A DNA stretch of 64,000 nucleotides from assembly GCF_025698545.1 (NCBI RefSeq), contig NC_068567.1, positions 2,728,001-2,792,000 of the forward strand. The letters run 5' to 3'. The position numbers and the translations under genes were made by a program. The DNA comes from Gossypium raimondii. Taxonomy: Eukaryota; Streptophyta; Magnoliopsida; Malvales; Malvaceae. This document shows positions 13,802 through 25,700 of this stretch, one piece after another. Each line of letters starts with the position of its first letter. Position 1 is the stretch's first letter. The notes under the pieces are model-generated. The model made no database searches, had not been told where the DNA came from, and saw only the letters and a list, made by a program, of their open reading frames with translations.

Positions 13802-14828
13802 AATTGATTGTTTGACTTAACATAAATTTTAAATAGATATGTTCTGTCAAGTATAATAAACTCTTTTACATCACATTTTAGTTTCTAATTAAATCTCATA
13901 TCTGCATTTTGAATAATAATAATTTCAAAGGAGAAAAAATGAAATTTATCTTCACTTGTAGTCTCGTGAATACATTAAATCATTTAAACAATGAAGCAAG
14001 TTGATCTCATTAAGAATATACCAAACAAATTTAAATGAATTCAAAGCAATTTATTTATTGGATCCCATTCTACTAAGTTATCTATTAGATTTCTTTTAGA
14101 TGAATGGTGAGATTAATTTTAATGAGATAAAAATATCGATAATAGTGAAATTAGTTATTATAATAACGAGATTGAGTATTATATGGATTAGATTAAAATC
14201 AATGGTGGAATATGTAATTTGATTCAAACTCAACTATGGCAATCTTTTACGCATAAGGTTAATATTGTCAATATCCAATTGAAAAATAGGGTTTAGTTGA
14301 AAAAACTCACCATTGTTTTGTGTTATTCAATATTAAAGTGTGTTGAGCTTGAAACTCTCTTGATGGATGATCATACACGCATTCAAAGTTTACTTCTTCA
14401 AACATTCCTACCTTAAAAACAAATAGAACTCGGCTTTTGAAGAGACGAAAACAACATTCTAAAGAGATAATCAATCAGGCTGGTCCATCCCCCACCGATC
14501 CAACTTCGTCGCCCTAAACGAGTGAGGGGGCAGATTATCAAGCAGATAAGTTGGGTCAGTCCTTTCGCGATTCTTCAAATATATTCTTGACTGATACTTG
14601 TGCTACTTACAAGTAAGTTTATTTTTTTTAGACTAGCTATTAGCAATTGGATTTGGCGTAACTTGACCTTAAAAATAAGGAGTAAATGGTAATACTATTA
14701 AACTTTAAACTCTTCGAATCTATTCTTAACCAATAAACAAAATTTTTGCCTAATGAAGTCTTCTTTCCACACTTGTTTTGATCAGAGAAAAAAGCAAATG
14801 CGAAAAATGTTGAATTGTTCAAATGAAC

Positions 14829-14833
14829 AAAAA
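14829..14833 (-). terminator. Pol III T5 terminator
   Basis: Five T in the sense of transcription, three bases past the second intact tRNA-Tyr. Confidence 0.75.
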
Positions 14834-14836
14834 TAT

Positions 14837-14930
14837 TCCGACCTACCGGATTCGAACCAGTGACCTAAGGATTTAACTGAAGGCTTAAGCCAACTACAGT
14901 CCTCCGCTCTACCAACTGAGCTAAGGTCGG
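14837..14930 (-). tRNA. tRNA-Tyr (anticodon GTA), intron-containing
   Basis: Second intact copy, almost identical to the one at 13708-13801. It has the same acceptor, D, anticodon and T arms, and a 21-nt intron differing by one base. A and B boxes are intact and a T5 run follows. It sits in a tandem repeat unit of about 1.1 kb shared with the previous copy. Confidence 0.97.
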
Positions 14931-15943
14931 ATTTGATTAGTGCTTTTAACGTGTATTTTTAATAGTTTAAATTCTGTCAGAGTAAACTCTTTTTCATTCA
15001 TTTTAGTTTCTACATTGACATAAAGAAAAATGTTTTATTAAATCTAATATTTCAATGTATAGAATTTTGAATAATAATAATTTCAATGGGGCAAAAAATG
15101 AAAATTATTTTTATTGGAAGTTTAGTGAGTATAAGATCCTTCACTACACTTGAAAAAACATAAAACAATGAAGCAAGTTGAACTCATTGAGAATATATTA
15201 AACAAATTTAAATGAATTCAAAGCAAATCATTTATTGGATCCCATTGTACGAAATATTTATTAGATTTCGCTTAGATTGGTGGTGAGATTAGCTCTAATG
15301 AGATAAAAAAATATTGGTGACAATGAAATTAGTTATTACAATAACTTGATTGAGTATTTGTACAAACGAGATTAAAATCAATGGTGGAATATGTATTTCC
15401 ATTCAAATCCAACTATAGCAATCTCTCTCCCAAGGTTAATATTGTCAATATCCAATTGTAAAATAGGATTTAGTTGACAAAACTCATCATTTGTGTTATG
15501 TTATTCAATATTAAAGTGCGTTAAGCTTAAAACTCTCTTGATAAATAATCGTGCACACATTTAGAGTCTACTTCTTCAAGTATTCCTACCTTATTGAACT
15601 CGTCGCTTTTTTCAAACAATTATTCTAAACATTTGAAAAACCAATACCAACAATTTCAACAAGTTACTTCCAAGCTTCAATGATTAGTCCCAATGAAATG
15701 CTTATAAAAATTGAAATTTACACCACAATACCTCCTCCCGTTGGAGTTTATCATTGAAATTTACATCAAAACGTGTTATATATTAAATCAAATTTTATAT
15801 ATTGCATGAAATTTATTTTAGAAAATAATATTTACATATCGATAGGTAAATGAAAACAAGTGTAGAAATTGTTTTCAGCTAGTTAACTAACCAATAATTT
15901 GTAAAAAAAAGATAAATTAAAGATGGAATATTGGGGTATTTGT

Positions 15944-18815
15944 TTAGGGCTTGGGAGGTGAAGAAGAACAACACAAAACTTCATTAGCCAATTCTTTAGC
16001 CAACTTGTCGGCACGTTCATCGTTCCCACCAGCAAATGAGTAAACCCTAAATGCCAATTTAAAAGCTCTCCACAGCAAGTTTTTATTTGCTTTCTTTTCT
16101 GCATCATTTGCACCTTTTGTTTCTCCCCATTCCTAGAAGGAAAAGATAATCAAACATATTTAGGACAAATAGACCTGTTCAAGGATATTATTCATCTCAA
16201 GTGGAGCGGTGATAAAAGTATTATAGAGGTCTTTGTACTATAAGTTAAATTGTATTTTGTCGCTTTTACTCAAAAAATAGATAAATTAATCCCTATATGT
16301 TTGATCAAAGAACAAATTGATCATTTTGTTAAAATTTTGATCAGTTTTCACTGTTCAAAACTAATCATTGTACGTCAACATAAGACAAACGTAGCACATT
16401 ACGTGTTATTGTCTTGTTATTCCATTAGCTAACTCGGTTTTTAAATGTATGGTTTTTTTTTTTAATAAGAAGGACCATTTTGCTTTTTGATCAAACGTCT
16501 AGAGACTAATTTGTCTATTTTTTGAGCAGAAAATAATGTAATTTGACTTTTAATACAGAGGTCTTCATAATACTTTTATCGGTATTTGATATATATTATT
16601 TAGATTAAGTGAAGTTTGTACGTGTGATGTATGAATAAACTCTATTTTTATCAAATTTGTTTATATCTTTATAGAATTGAAATCTATACTAATATCTTAT
16701 GTATAGTATACGAATACATTAAAAAGTTTGGATAAAATACCAAAGAAATGGCTACCTTAAGGACAAGCTCCATGCAGTTGGAAGAAACATCCACCATCAA
16801 CTCTTTGATAGTAACAAAGATATTGAAGTCAAAATCAATCCCATGGCTCTTGAAGTTCCTTGATTCCTCATCCTTTGTCCTTTCAAATGCATCCAATTCT
16901 TCTTTAACCTTTACCACCCATATATATATATGGAAATGGAATAAAATTATCACAAAAATTGAATGAACATATTTAATTTTGGGATGATGTATTATTACTC
17001 CTTAAATTTGATAATTTCTCTTAATTTGATCCTCAATATTTTTTATCCATATTAATTCTTGAAATTGGCAACTTTTACAATTTTATCCCTTGTAATGGCA
17101 TGGTACTTAAAGATTGTGTCTCGTAATCACTTAATTCTTTTTATAATTTTTAAGTGATAATTTTAGGACTATTGGGAAAAAAATCAGGGACTAAATTGAA
17201 AAAAATGTTGGTATTGTTTTAACCTTTATTTTTAAAAAAAAATCCATTTAATTGGAAAATCAAATAATACAAGAGAAAAATGAAAAATGGGAGCAAAATC
17301 GACCTTGGTGAAATAGCAATCAAATTTGTTCAACAGTTGTGCAGCAGGTGATTTCACTTCCCAATTCTTTAAGTTGGAAACAACCAAGTTTGATTTAGAG
17401 TACAATGCTGCAGCTGCCCTTATTGTTTCCAATTTCTTGATAGGGAAATCTTCAAACTTTGCAAGCACCTACACCTTAATGCATTAAGAATCATGATTGA
17501 TTAAACAAGTTCAGCTATGGAGGATATTCATTATAACATCAAAATGATCTATGCATATATGGAATGAATAATGAATTATTTGTTAAAATTTTGATATATA
17601 TATATACACACACATACATGTATGTTTATATATATATATATATACTGACCTGATTTTCATCGGTTAGAACTTCAAGAATGGCTTCCATATGTTGTTGGAA
17701 CTTAATGAGTTCAGTCATGTCCTTTGTTTGAAAAGAATTGATGGCTGCTTTTAATTCCAATATCGTCTTGGCATGGTTTTGAGCATCTTCTTCAATTTGT
17801 TGGAAGAATGGTGATCTAAGACCATAACCAATTAAACAAACAGATAAATGTTTAATTCTTCATTTAATCCCTGTGCTTTTCAAGCATTTGAAATTCAATC
17901 TTTTTTGTTTTTACTTCGGGATAATTTAGTTACTTTATAATATTATTAATATAGTTTCATTAAATTTGAATATAGTATATTTTGATATTCAAAGGGTTGA
18001 TTTAAAAATTAAGGTCTGACCAGTGTAATCAATTAAACTTTAAATTTTAAAAGAGACAAGTATAAGGATTCAAAATTCTTAGACTTAAAAGCAGAAGGAC
18101 TAAAGTTTAAAAGTCTAAGGGTATTAGGGATTGGTGCATAATTAGATCGTAATAAATAACTTAGTAATATGATCTCACAATCAATGATACAATCTTACTA
18201 GTGAATCAAAAATCCTAACATAATCCAGCTTTTAAGACACGGTTTGATGTTATTTATGGGAGTAGATAGGGATAGGCAGTAGCCTTGGTCTCAAAAAATG
18301 GTAATTATGCTTTTTAGTCCCTTTGAAGTTTACGAAATTATAAATTAATATAATGGTAAAAATCTACTTTTAACTCTCAAAATATTTTTGATTCATCTTT
18401 GCCCCTAAAGCAGTTTTCTAGCTTTGCCCTTCATACTATTCATTCTTGGAGATGAAATCACTTAAATAAATTAAATTATAAAATTAACAGAATTTTCTAT
18501 GTGTTTTTTAACTCGTGCTTTTCTATATATTATGTACTAAGAAAGTAAGAAATGTTACCTTTTTGTTAGCTCTCGTAAAAAAACAGCCAATCCTTCTTTA
18601 CCACCAGCAGAACCTCCAAATTGCTTCTTGGTCCTACTAGACAACTTAATTTGCAATCTTGACCCTTCCAACTTTGTTTTCAATTCTCTAAACAGACTAC
18701 TCATTATGCTTGATTTCTTCAATTTACCCACGGATTGTTGTCGACTTAACAATCTTCCGGCAGGGACGGATGGTGGCGGTGGCGGCGGCACTCCAATGCT
18801 CCTTTTAGGTGCCAT
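15944..18815 (-). CDS. CHUP1/IPGA1-family (At4g04980-like) short protein
   Basis: Five exons on the minus strand: 18815-18559, 17815-17650, 17468-17304, 16908-16756 and 16132-15944, all GT-AG and in phase, giving 309 residues. Near the N-terminus is a Pro-rich stretch (GVPPPPPPSVPAGR), then a basic Leu-rich segment (KSSIMSSLFRELKTKLEG). The rest is the helical domain typical of the C-terminal half of CHUP1/IPGA1 relatives (SPFFQQIEEDAQ, LKAAINSF, KFEDFPIKKLETIRAAAALY, RTKDEESRNFKSHGIDFDF, WRAFKLAFRVYSFAGGNDER). Known members bind actin or microtubules (CHUP1 in chloroplast positioning, IPGA1 in petal cell anisotropy). This one lacks the long N-terminal half of the bigger relatives. The start is the ATG at 18815; an in-frame TAG eight codons upstream excludes extension within this exon. 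Function here is inferred from family only. Confidence 0.75.
16211..16580. mobile_element. Foldback MITE (GATAAAAGTA ends) in intron
   Basis: The last intron of the CHUP1/IPGA1-like gene holds a long imperfect inverted repeat. The left arm begins GATAAAAGTATTATAGAGG and the right arm, reversed, begins GATAAAAGTATTATGAAG. Both then contain CTCAAAAAATAGA and GTTTGATCAAA. Arms are over 100 bases with a short centre. GGT flanks both sides, perhaps a 3-bp target duplication. Confidence 0.7.
17592..17643. repeat. AT/AC microsatellite
   Basis: Intronic run of TA and CA dinucleotides with a short interruption, inside the CHUP1/IPGA1-like gene. Confidence 0.7.
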
Positions 18816-21269
18816 AGCTGACCCGTTTGAAGGCAACTAGGATGATGACGCCTCAAATAGAAAGCAAAAATGGCTTTTGCTCTGTGTTCAACTTTAACAA
18901 AGAAAAATCAATCAAAAGGAAGGAACCCAAGTGTTTTTTTTTTTTTTTTTTAAAAAGATTGGGAAATTTGGAGAATTATTATAAAATAAAGTTGAATATC
19001 AAATCTAAAAATGTGATCCTCACCTGCTATTTTATTGCAGAAGTTGCATATTATTTGGTTAAGCTTTGCTCTATTTTACCCAATAAGCTATAAAATTCAA
19101 TGGGCTCCTTGCTTTGATCCTAGCAACAAAAATATGATACAACCACACAATATGTTATTCAAATTTAAAAGATTAATATATCAATATAACAAATATATCA
19201 TATTTAAAAATTATAAAAATATGTAAAATAATTTAATATTAAGATAAGTAAATCCTTTTTAATAAATATATATTTAATATATTTTTTATGAATAATTTCG
19301 TTTTAATGATCTTTTTAAATATACTACTTAGAACTACTCATAATATCTTCATGTATCTTCCTGCATTAACAATAATGCTTATGTCAATCCAACTATATAA
19401 TAAAATGAAACTTAGATGTAAAATATTGGTATTTTAGTTTATTATAAAATGTAAAATAAATCTAATGAATAAGGTAAATTACCTCAAACAATAGTCAATT
19501 TTCAACCCATCATATCTGTTTGAAATTTACAACAAAGAAAATATATTATAAAAATTGGAAAATAAAAGAAGTTGATAAAAAAAACAGACAACTCATATTC
19601 TAAATTGGCCCATGAATTTTAAAATGTTCTAATTGAGTACTTAAAGTATTGTATCAACAAATCATTTTATCAGTTTAGTCCTCAATTTAAGCGCTAAATG
19701 CAATTTAAATATTATGTGGAGCATATTTAAAATATATGGATCAAATTATAAATATATATGTATAATTTGAATTCACATAAAAGACAGTATCAATCAAATT
19801 TAAAAACACCGTTTATTTATTTTTAATATGTTAAATCTAAATTAATGATTAAATTGATAAAATAAAGTAATTGATACAATATTAAAAATTTTAAAATTCA
19901 ATCAAGGCATATTAAAATTTTCTTTTTCACATGTGGTATCATAGTTCTTTTATTTTATTTAAAACCTTTAAAAGCAATAAATTAATTATTAAAAAATAAA
20001 TATTTAATATGAAGTCCAGACAAATATATAAATATACTTCATCTAAAATAATAATTTTGAAAATAAAATATATATACCTAATTCTGCTCAACTCAGGCTG
20101 GATTCAATCTCTGCAATATGGCCAAATCTTTTTCTTTTTCCTTAAATTATTAAAAAAAATCAATACCTCTAGGCATTATAGGCGTAATTTGACCTACCCA
20201 TGACCGAGAACAACCTCTTTCATGGCTGGAAAAGGAAATGATGCTTCACATTTTTATTTTTATTTTATGATGGGTGGGTCATTGATACTCAAAATTATCT
20301 CAACTCAAATAAAATAAAATCATTATGGAAAAATAAACAAAAAAAATTAATGCTTCAAAGACATTAAAATAAACATAATATTGGTGAGAAATGAAAATCC
20401 ACCAATATATTATGGTAGCTGCAGATATATAGATTTTCCATTTAAATTCAACATGAATTATACAATTGACATATCATGAAGCTTTCCTCTTGATTCCCGT
20501 TGTGGACGAAATTAAAAGAAAATAAGATTAAAAACATGAAAATAAGCTTTCCTATAGGGTGCTGCATGAAACCCCCCAGCCCCTCCCCCCACCCCAGTTT
20601 CTGTACCAACGAAACAAGAACACATAATGGGGCAACTTTGAATCTAAAAATGAATTAGAAAGAAGGTTTTGGTTTGTATCTTTGATGGTAATTTTTCAAA
20701 TTAGATAAATGTAAACCCAAAAATAGAAAAAGTAAAAATGTGATTGGAGCCGAGAGAAATGGGGAACCCAAAAATAAATATTCATAAAAAAGAAGACAAC
20801 TTATTAGTTATGCATCTTCAGCTGTAAGCATCATGCTATGTTTGGCTGGGATGGAGGAGGGAAGCAAGGGAAGAAGGAACTTTTATATAAAAGTTTAATC
20901 TATTTTTTTACTGTTAATATTCCTTTTTACGGTTTATGCTCGGGGTTTGATGTTGCCATTTTTAATAATGCTGTCTTTTAAAGTTAAAACTTTCAAAGTT
21001 CTAATTTACGTTCTTTTAAGAGTGCAATATATTTTACCAGTTGATATGAAAGTTTACTTTATGATTAAAATTATTCTTCTCGCGCATTTTGGTTTTTATC
21101 TTAAGATGATACTAAAAATCAAGATTTTTAGGTATTAATAAAATTTGGTCACATCATTCATTAATTTTTAAGGACTTTAAACTGAAATTATTATTACACA
21201 CTCATCCATATTTAACCAATCCTCCCACTCTAGTTAAATTATTTAAAACCTAAGTGATTAAAAAAAAGA
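18816..21269. other. AT-rich spacer
   Basis: The first 150 bases are the likely 5' UTR and promoter of the minus-strand CHUP1/IPGA1-like gene. Beyond that the sequence is AT-rich, holds one foldback element (19606-19909), and has a short C-rich patch near 20570-20600. No coding chain was found. Confidence 0.5.
19606..19909. mobile_element. Foldback MITE, about 300 bp
   Basis: The left arm starts TGGCCCATGAATTTTAAAA and the reversed right arm starts TGCCTTGATTGAATTTTAAAA. Both continue with GTATTGTATCAA / ATATTGTATCAA and ATTTTATCA. Arms are about 75 bases. No target duplication could be fixed. Confidence 0.6.
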
Positions 21270-22640
21270 TTAAATAATACTTTGAATTCCCGAGAATAAG
21301 TTTTAATTTTGAAATGTGTATAATTTTGTTGGAAAAGAGATACTCGGCCATCTAAATCCAACAAAAAAATTTGAAGCCCAGTAAGTTAGGGCACAATTTT
21401 CTCGAGAATCTTTAGACATCGGGTATTTTGAAAACTTATAAATAAAACAATTTCGATATTTTAATAAAATATATTCTTTTAAACAATGTAATGTGATTAA
21501 ATGTTTACGTGCAACGCAAAAAGGACTATTCGAAAACAAAATGTACACCAATGAATAACAAACAATTAATAAACAGATACAAACAAGCATAACAACAATA
21601 ATTTCAATCATATATCATGTAAATACCAATATCAACGATCAAACATCAAATGAATTATTAATAAAAAATTTTAAAGATACACTAAAAATAACAAAGGAGA
21701 AATTTTAATTTATAGATTCTATGTACCAAAGTTTTAAAATAAATTATATAGGTGAGTATAAAATAGATTCGAAATAGAATAAAAAACGTTGAATAATAGT
21801 ATTTGAAATAAGTTTGAAGCAAATAACATAGATATATTAATTTTACATTGGTAATACATATAAAGTAAAACATAATAGTAATAATACATATTATAAGATA
21901 TCAGAACCGTATACAAAATATATCAAATTTTCATAAAAATATAAAATAATTAAGGATGAATTAAATAATAATAATATGTTAAGTTTAAAATCATAATACA
22001 TAATGAATTTGAAATGTTAATGTATGATTAATTTAAATAATTTTAATAATAATTTAAAATAATACTAATGATAAATTTTAAAACGATGTTAACTTTAAAT
22101 ATTAAGTAATGCTAGATTTAAAAACAAATATATTAAAAACAAGAACCAATTAAATTTAAAAAATACACTAATAAGAACTGAATTTGAATTAAAACAGAAG
22201 TAAAAGGAAAAAATAAAAAATAAAAAAAAATAAAATGATGGGTCAAAATGGGATTAAAATAAAATTAAAGAGCAACAAACAGACTTGAAATAAATAAATA
22301 AAAAGGACTAAAGTGCAGAGCGCGAATAACATGAGGGAACAAAACGGGAATATTTCCAATCCTCCCAAAACGCAGCGTTACATGAGGACCGAAATGAAAT
22401 TCGCAGGAAACTATACAACCCAATTTAAAGAAGCAACATAAACTAGATTGAAATCAAACACAAAAAAGGAGGACTTGGAACGAAATAGACCATCAAGGCT
22501 AGACGCGCGGATCCTTCCCCTGGTCGGGTCACCGAGCGGGTCAGTTCCAATGCGGCACCGTTTTAAGAATTTGTTTTAAACTAAAAAAATAAACCCTAAA
22601 CACGCCATTAGCTGCTAAAACAGGCCAACAAAACCCTTAG
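21270..22640. mobile_element. Probable LTR-retrotransposon-derived sequence
   Basis: The stretch has the texture of LTR/leader remnants common in cotton-type genomes: blocks such as AAAAGGACTAAAGTGCAGAGC and GGACCGAAATGAAA, and a GC-rich patch ending in a GGCACCGTTTT-type motif near 22550. No coding domain, primer-binding site or paired LTR is visible. This rests on recall of repeat style and is weak. It lies directly upstream of the fusion gene at 22749. Confidence 0.3.
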
Positions 22641-22748
22641 CCGCTCTGTTATGCGGAAACCTGAGTGATCATCTTGCTGCTTTCACTTACCTTTCTACCA
22701 TATTTCTCTTCTGCTTTACTCAAACTCTGTTGAATCTCACCTTCTTTC

Positions 22749-25700
22749 ATGGATTCTTCTTTTTCCGACACCGCCTTGAGATTGTTACTATTCTGCGCTG
22801 AAGCTATTGAAAATCGGGATCTGAAAAGCGCCGATGTGTTCCTTCACGTTATCTTGATTCTTGCTGATAAGAGACACTACTGGTTTCGAGATGACAGCAT
22901 AGTGGTGAAATACTTTGCGTACGCTCTGGTTCGCCGAGCCTACGGACTGCATCCCGCTTCTTCCTACTTCACTTTCCCGGTGGACCCTGCACCATATTAT
23001 CAATATAACAGCTGCCATATTAATGGCGTCATAAAAAAAGTTATCAATGATGCTTTGATGGGAAACAGGCGATTGCACCTCATTGATTTCAACATCCCGT
23101 ATTACGGTTTTGAGGGTTCAGTTCTTAGTACACTACCGAACTTCGTCGGCTATTGTCTACCCGTCTGTGTAAGTTACATACTTCCACCATTTCTGAAAGA
23201 ATATGTAGAGTTCTCACGCCAAATGGAGTTTTTGACTAAGGATGCCAAGGAAGTTAATGTAAAGTTGGAGGATGAGTTGAAAGTGGTTTATGGCAATAGT
23301 TTGGCAGAAGTGGATGAATGTGAAATAGATTTCAAAAGAAGAAGAGATGATGAAATGGTGGTGATTTACTATAAATTTAAACTTGAGAAGTTGGTAAGAG
23401 ATGCAAAAGCAATGAAGAGAGAGTTAGTAAGATTGAAGGAGATAAATCCGACGATTGTAATCATTCTAGACTTTTATTCTAATCATAGCGACTCCGATTT
23501 CTTGACATGTTTCAAGGATTCATTTCAGTATTCCTTGAAGACTCTTGATTACTGGCAGGAGTTGGACCGTTATCTTGATGGGAAAAAGGAGTGGGAGTTC
23601 AACATAGAGGCAGGGGAAGGTAATAATATAATTAGGCGGCACCCAACGTTGCCAGAATGGCAACATCTCTTTTCAAGTGCTGGCTTTAGTCGAATTCCAT
23701 TAAACCACAGGAAAGATAATCTTAGCGTTGAGGATAATAGTTCCTTAAAAATAATGAGGGAGGAAGAAGAGTGTTTGATTTTAGGTTACAAGGGATGTCC
23801 AATGTTTTTCTTATCGGCATGGAAACCCAAAGTTGAAGATGGACACTTCAATTCCAATTCCACCAACCATAAGTTTGAACAAGGTATTTTTTTTTTAAAT
23901 TATATAATAATTTTACAATTGAATTGATGGTTCAACCACCAAATTATAAAAATAATCATTTTTTTTGTCTTAAATTATATTTTTGTTATTTATATTTGAA
24001 ATGTTACGTTTTAGTCACTTATGTTATTGTTTTGTTACGAAGTAGACCATTAAATTGCGTTACCTCCCTAACGGTAGTAGTCCAAATGAATTTTAAATGC
24101 CAACTTGGATATCCAGTTGCTGAGATAAAAATAGGTTTTTAATTAAATAAATTTAATTTGGACCGCCACATAGGACGTCCAAGTTGGCATTTAAAACTCA
24201 TTTCGGCTGTCACGTAGGATCGCCGTTAGAGAGGTAACGGAGCTTAACGGTAGAGTGACTACTTTGTAACAAAACGATAATGTAAGTGATTAAAACGTAA
24301 CATTTCAAACATAAGAAATTAAGATGTAAGTTAAAGCAAATAAAAGTGACTATTTTTATAATTTATCTTTTTTTTTTGCAAAAGTATCTTCACAACCTAA
24401 CCGGATTTACATCTAAAGAAAAAAGAAGCTTTCCAGCCTAATTTACTGATTATAGCTTAAATATTCTGAAAAATATAAATATAAATATAATGATAAATAA
24501 ATAAAAATTAATTTATAATTTAGGACATTATTAGTTATAAGTTGAATTAAACAGAAAGTAACCAAATTAATAAAAGTTGATTCATTTGTCCTTTCTTTAT
24601 TTGACTAATTATAGCATTTTCATCGAATGTAATATGTTTGTAGGTTTCAATCCAAATCCTCTGCCTCTTCAACCTCTTCAACCTTTTCTAGAGGTATTAC
24701 TTTTACATTTACCTCTTCTTCTTCTTTTTCATACAAAATATTTACTGTTCATTATTGATAAATTTTGTAAATAAATTATTGATCATATTAATAGTCAAGT
24801 TTGAGCCAACTCTCAACTACTATATTTTAGTATACCAAAATATTTAAATTTTAAATAAAAAATATTAGCTTTTTATTAAAAGTTTTAATTCAATTTATTT
24901 AATCCTTATTAAGATTCACGTTATCCAAGACTAAGCAAATATAGTCTATCTTTGTACATGTTTAAATGCATTTGGGCCTGTCGGCTTGAATTATTCTTTT
25001 ACAATAAAAGTATAATTTTATTTAAATTTAATTATAAAAATAAAAATACTTATATACTCATATTTGAAATATTTTAATTTTTAAAATAATAAAATTAACT
25101 ATTTTAGGTAGCCTAGACTTGACTCAGATGAGCTTTTAATTTTTTTGGTTCAATCCAACTTTAACTTATGAATACCTATCTATGTAAGAGAAAATCAAAT
25201 TATTTGAATAAGTATAATTATGACATTATGTTTTTAATTTGTTTAAATTTATGAATAACTAACTGAAAAAGTCACCTTTCAATTTTAATTATCTTTATCA
25301 AATTAAAAGTACAATGTCAAAATTCTTTTCATTTAGAGTGTTATTTCAATTTTTCAAATTTTATTTGTGGTAATTGTTTTTATTTAATAATTTTACAGGG
25401 TTTGATATTGAATCGATTAGCTGCACTTGCCGAGATACATAATATATCAAAAGATTTATGTTGTAAATACAAACTTTCATTGGCTTTAACATGGGCTTCT
25501 AAGGTTAACAATATGAATGGAACTATCTCGGATCCAAACAAGAAACACACTTTTTTTATCCAAAGTAATTATTGTTATGTGAAAGATCGGAAATCTTATG
25601 ATTTTATGTTTGGTTTTGAACGCATGATCAGTGTCCCCTTTTTTGAGAAAGCATTTGAATCAAGGGATGGCTATCATTTTGAACCATCTCTTACTGAGGT

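Larger units (their letters stand above)
13510..15620. repeat. Tandem duplication of ~1.1 kb carrying tRNA-Tyr
   Basis: Two diverged units, about 13510-14450 and 14610-15620, share order and sequence. Both have an AGTTTATTTTT stretch, the AACAATTAGATTTG/AGCAATTGGATTTG motif, TTGTTTTGATCAGAGAAA, a tRNA-Tyr, TTTTGAATAATAATAATTTC, GAATTCAAAGCAA and ATTCCTACCTTA, in the same order. A third, shorter unit at about 12145-12560 matches around the chimeric tRNA. A GC-richer stretch of about 110 bases (14470-14580) lies between the two long units and was not recognised. Edges are by eye. Confidence 0.8.

Noticed and set aside
18555-18836. Start of the CHUP1/IPGA1-like protein at 18836
   Set aside because: The codon there is TTG, not ATG; the first ATG is at 18815.
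22749-23927. Stand-alone 392-residue GRAS gene ending at 23927
   Set aside because: The last 14 residues are read through a donor (CAAG|GTATTT) into AT-rich intron and match nothing in GRAS proteins, while splicing gives phase-perfect continuation. Kept as an alternative isoform only.
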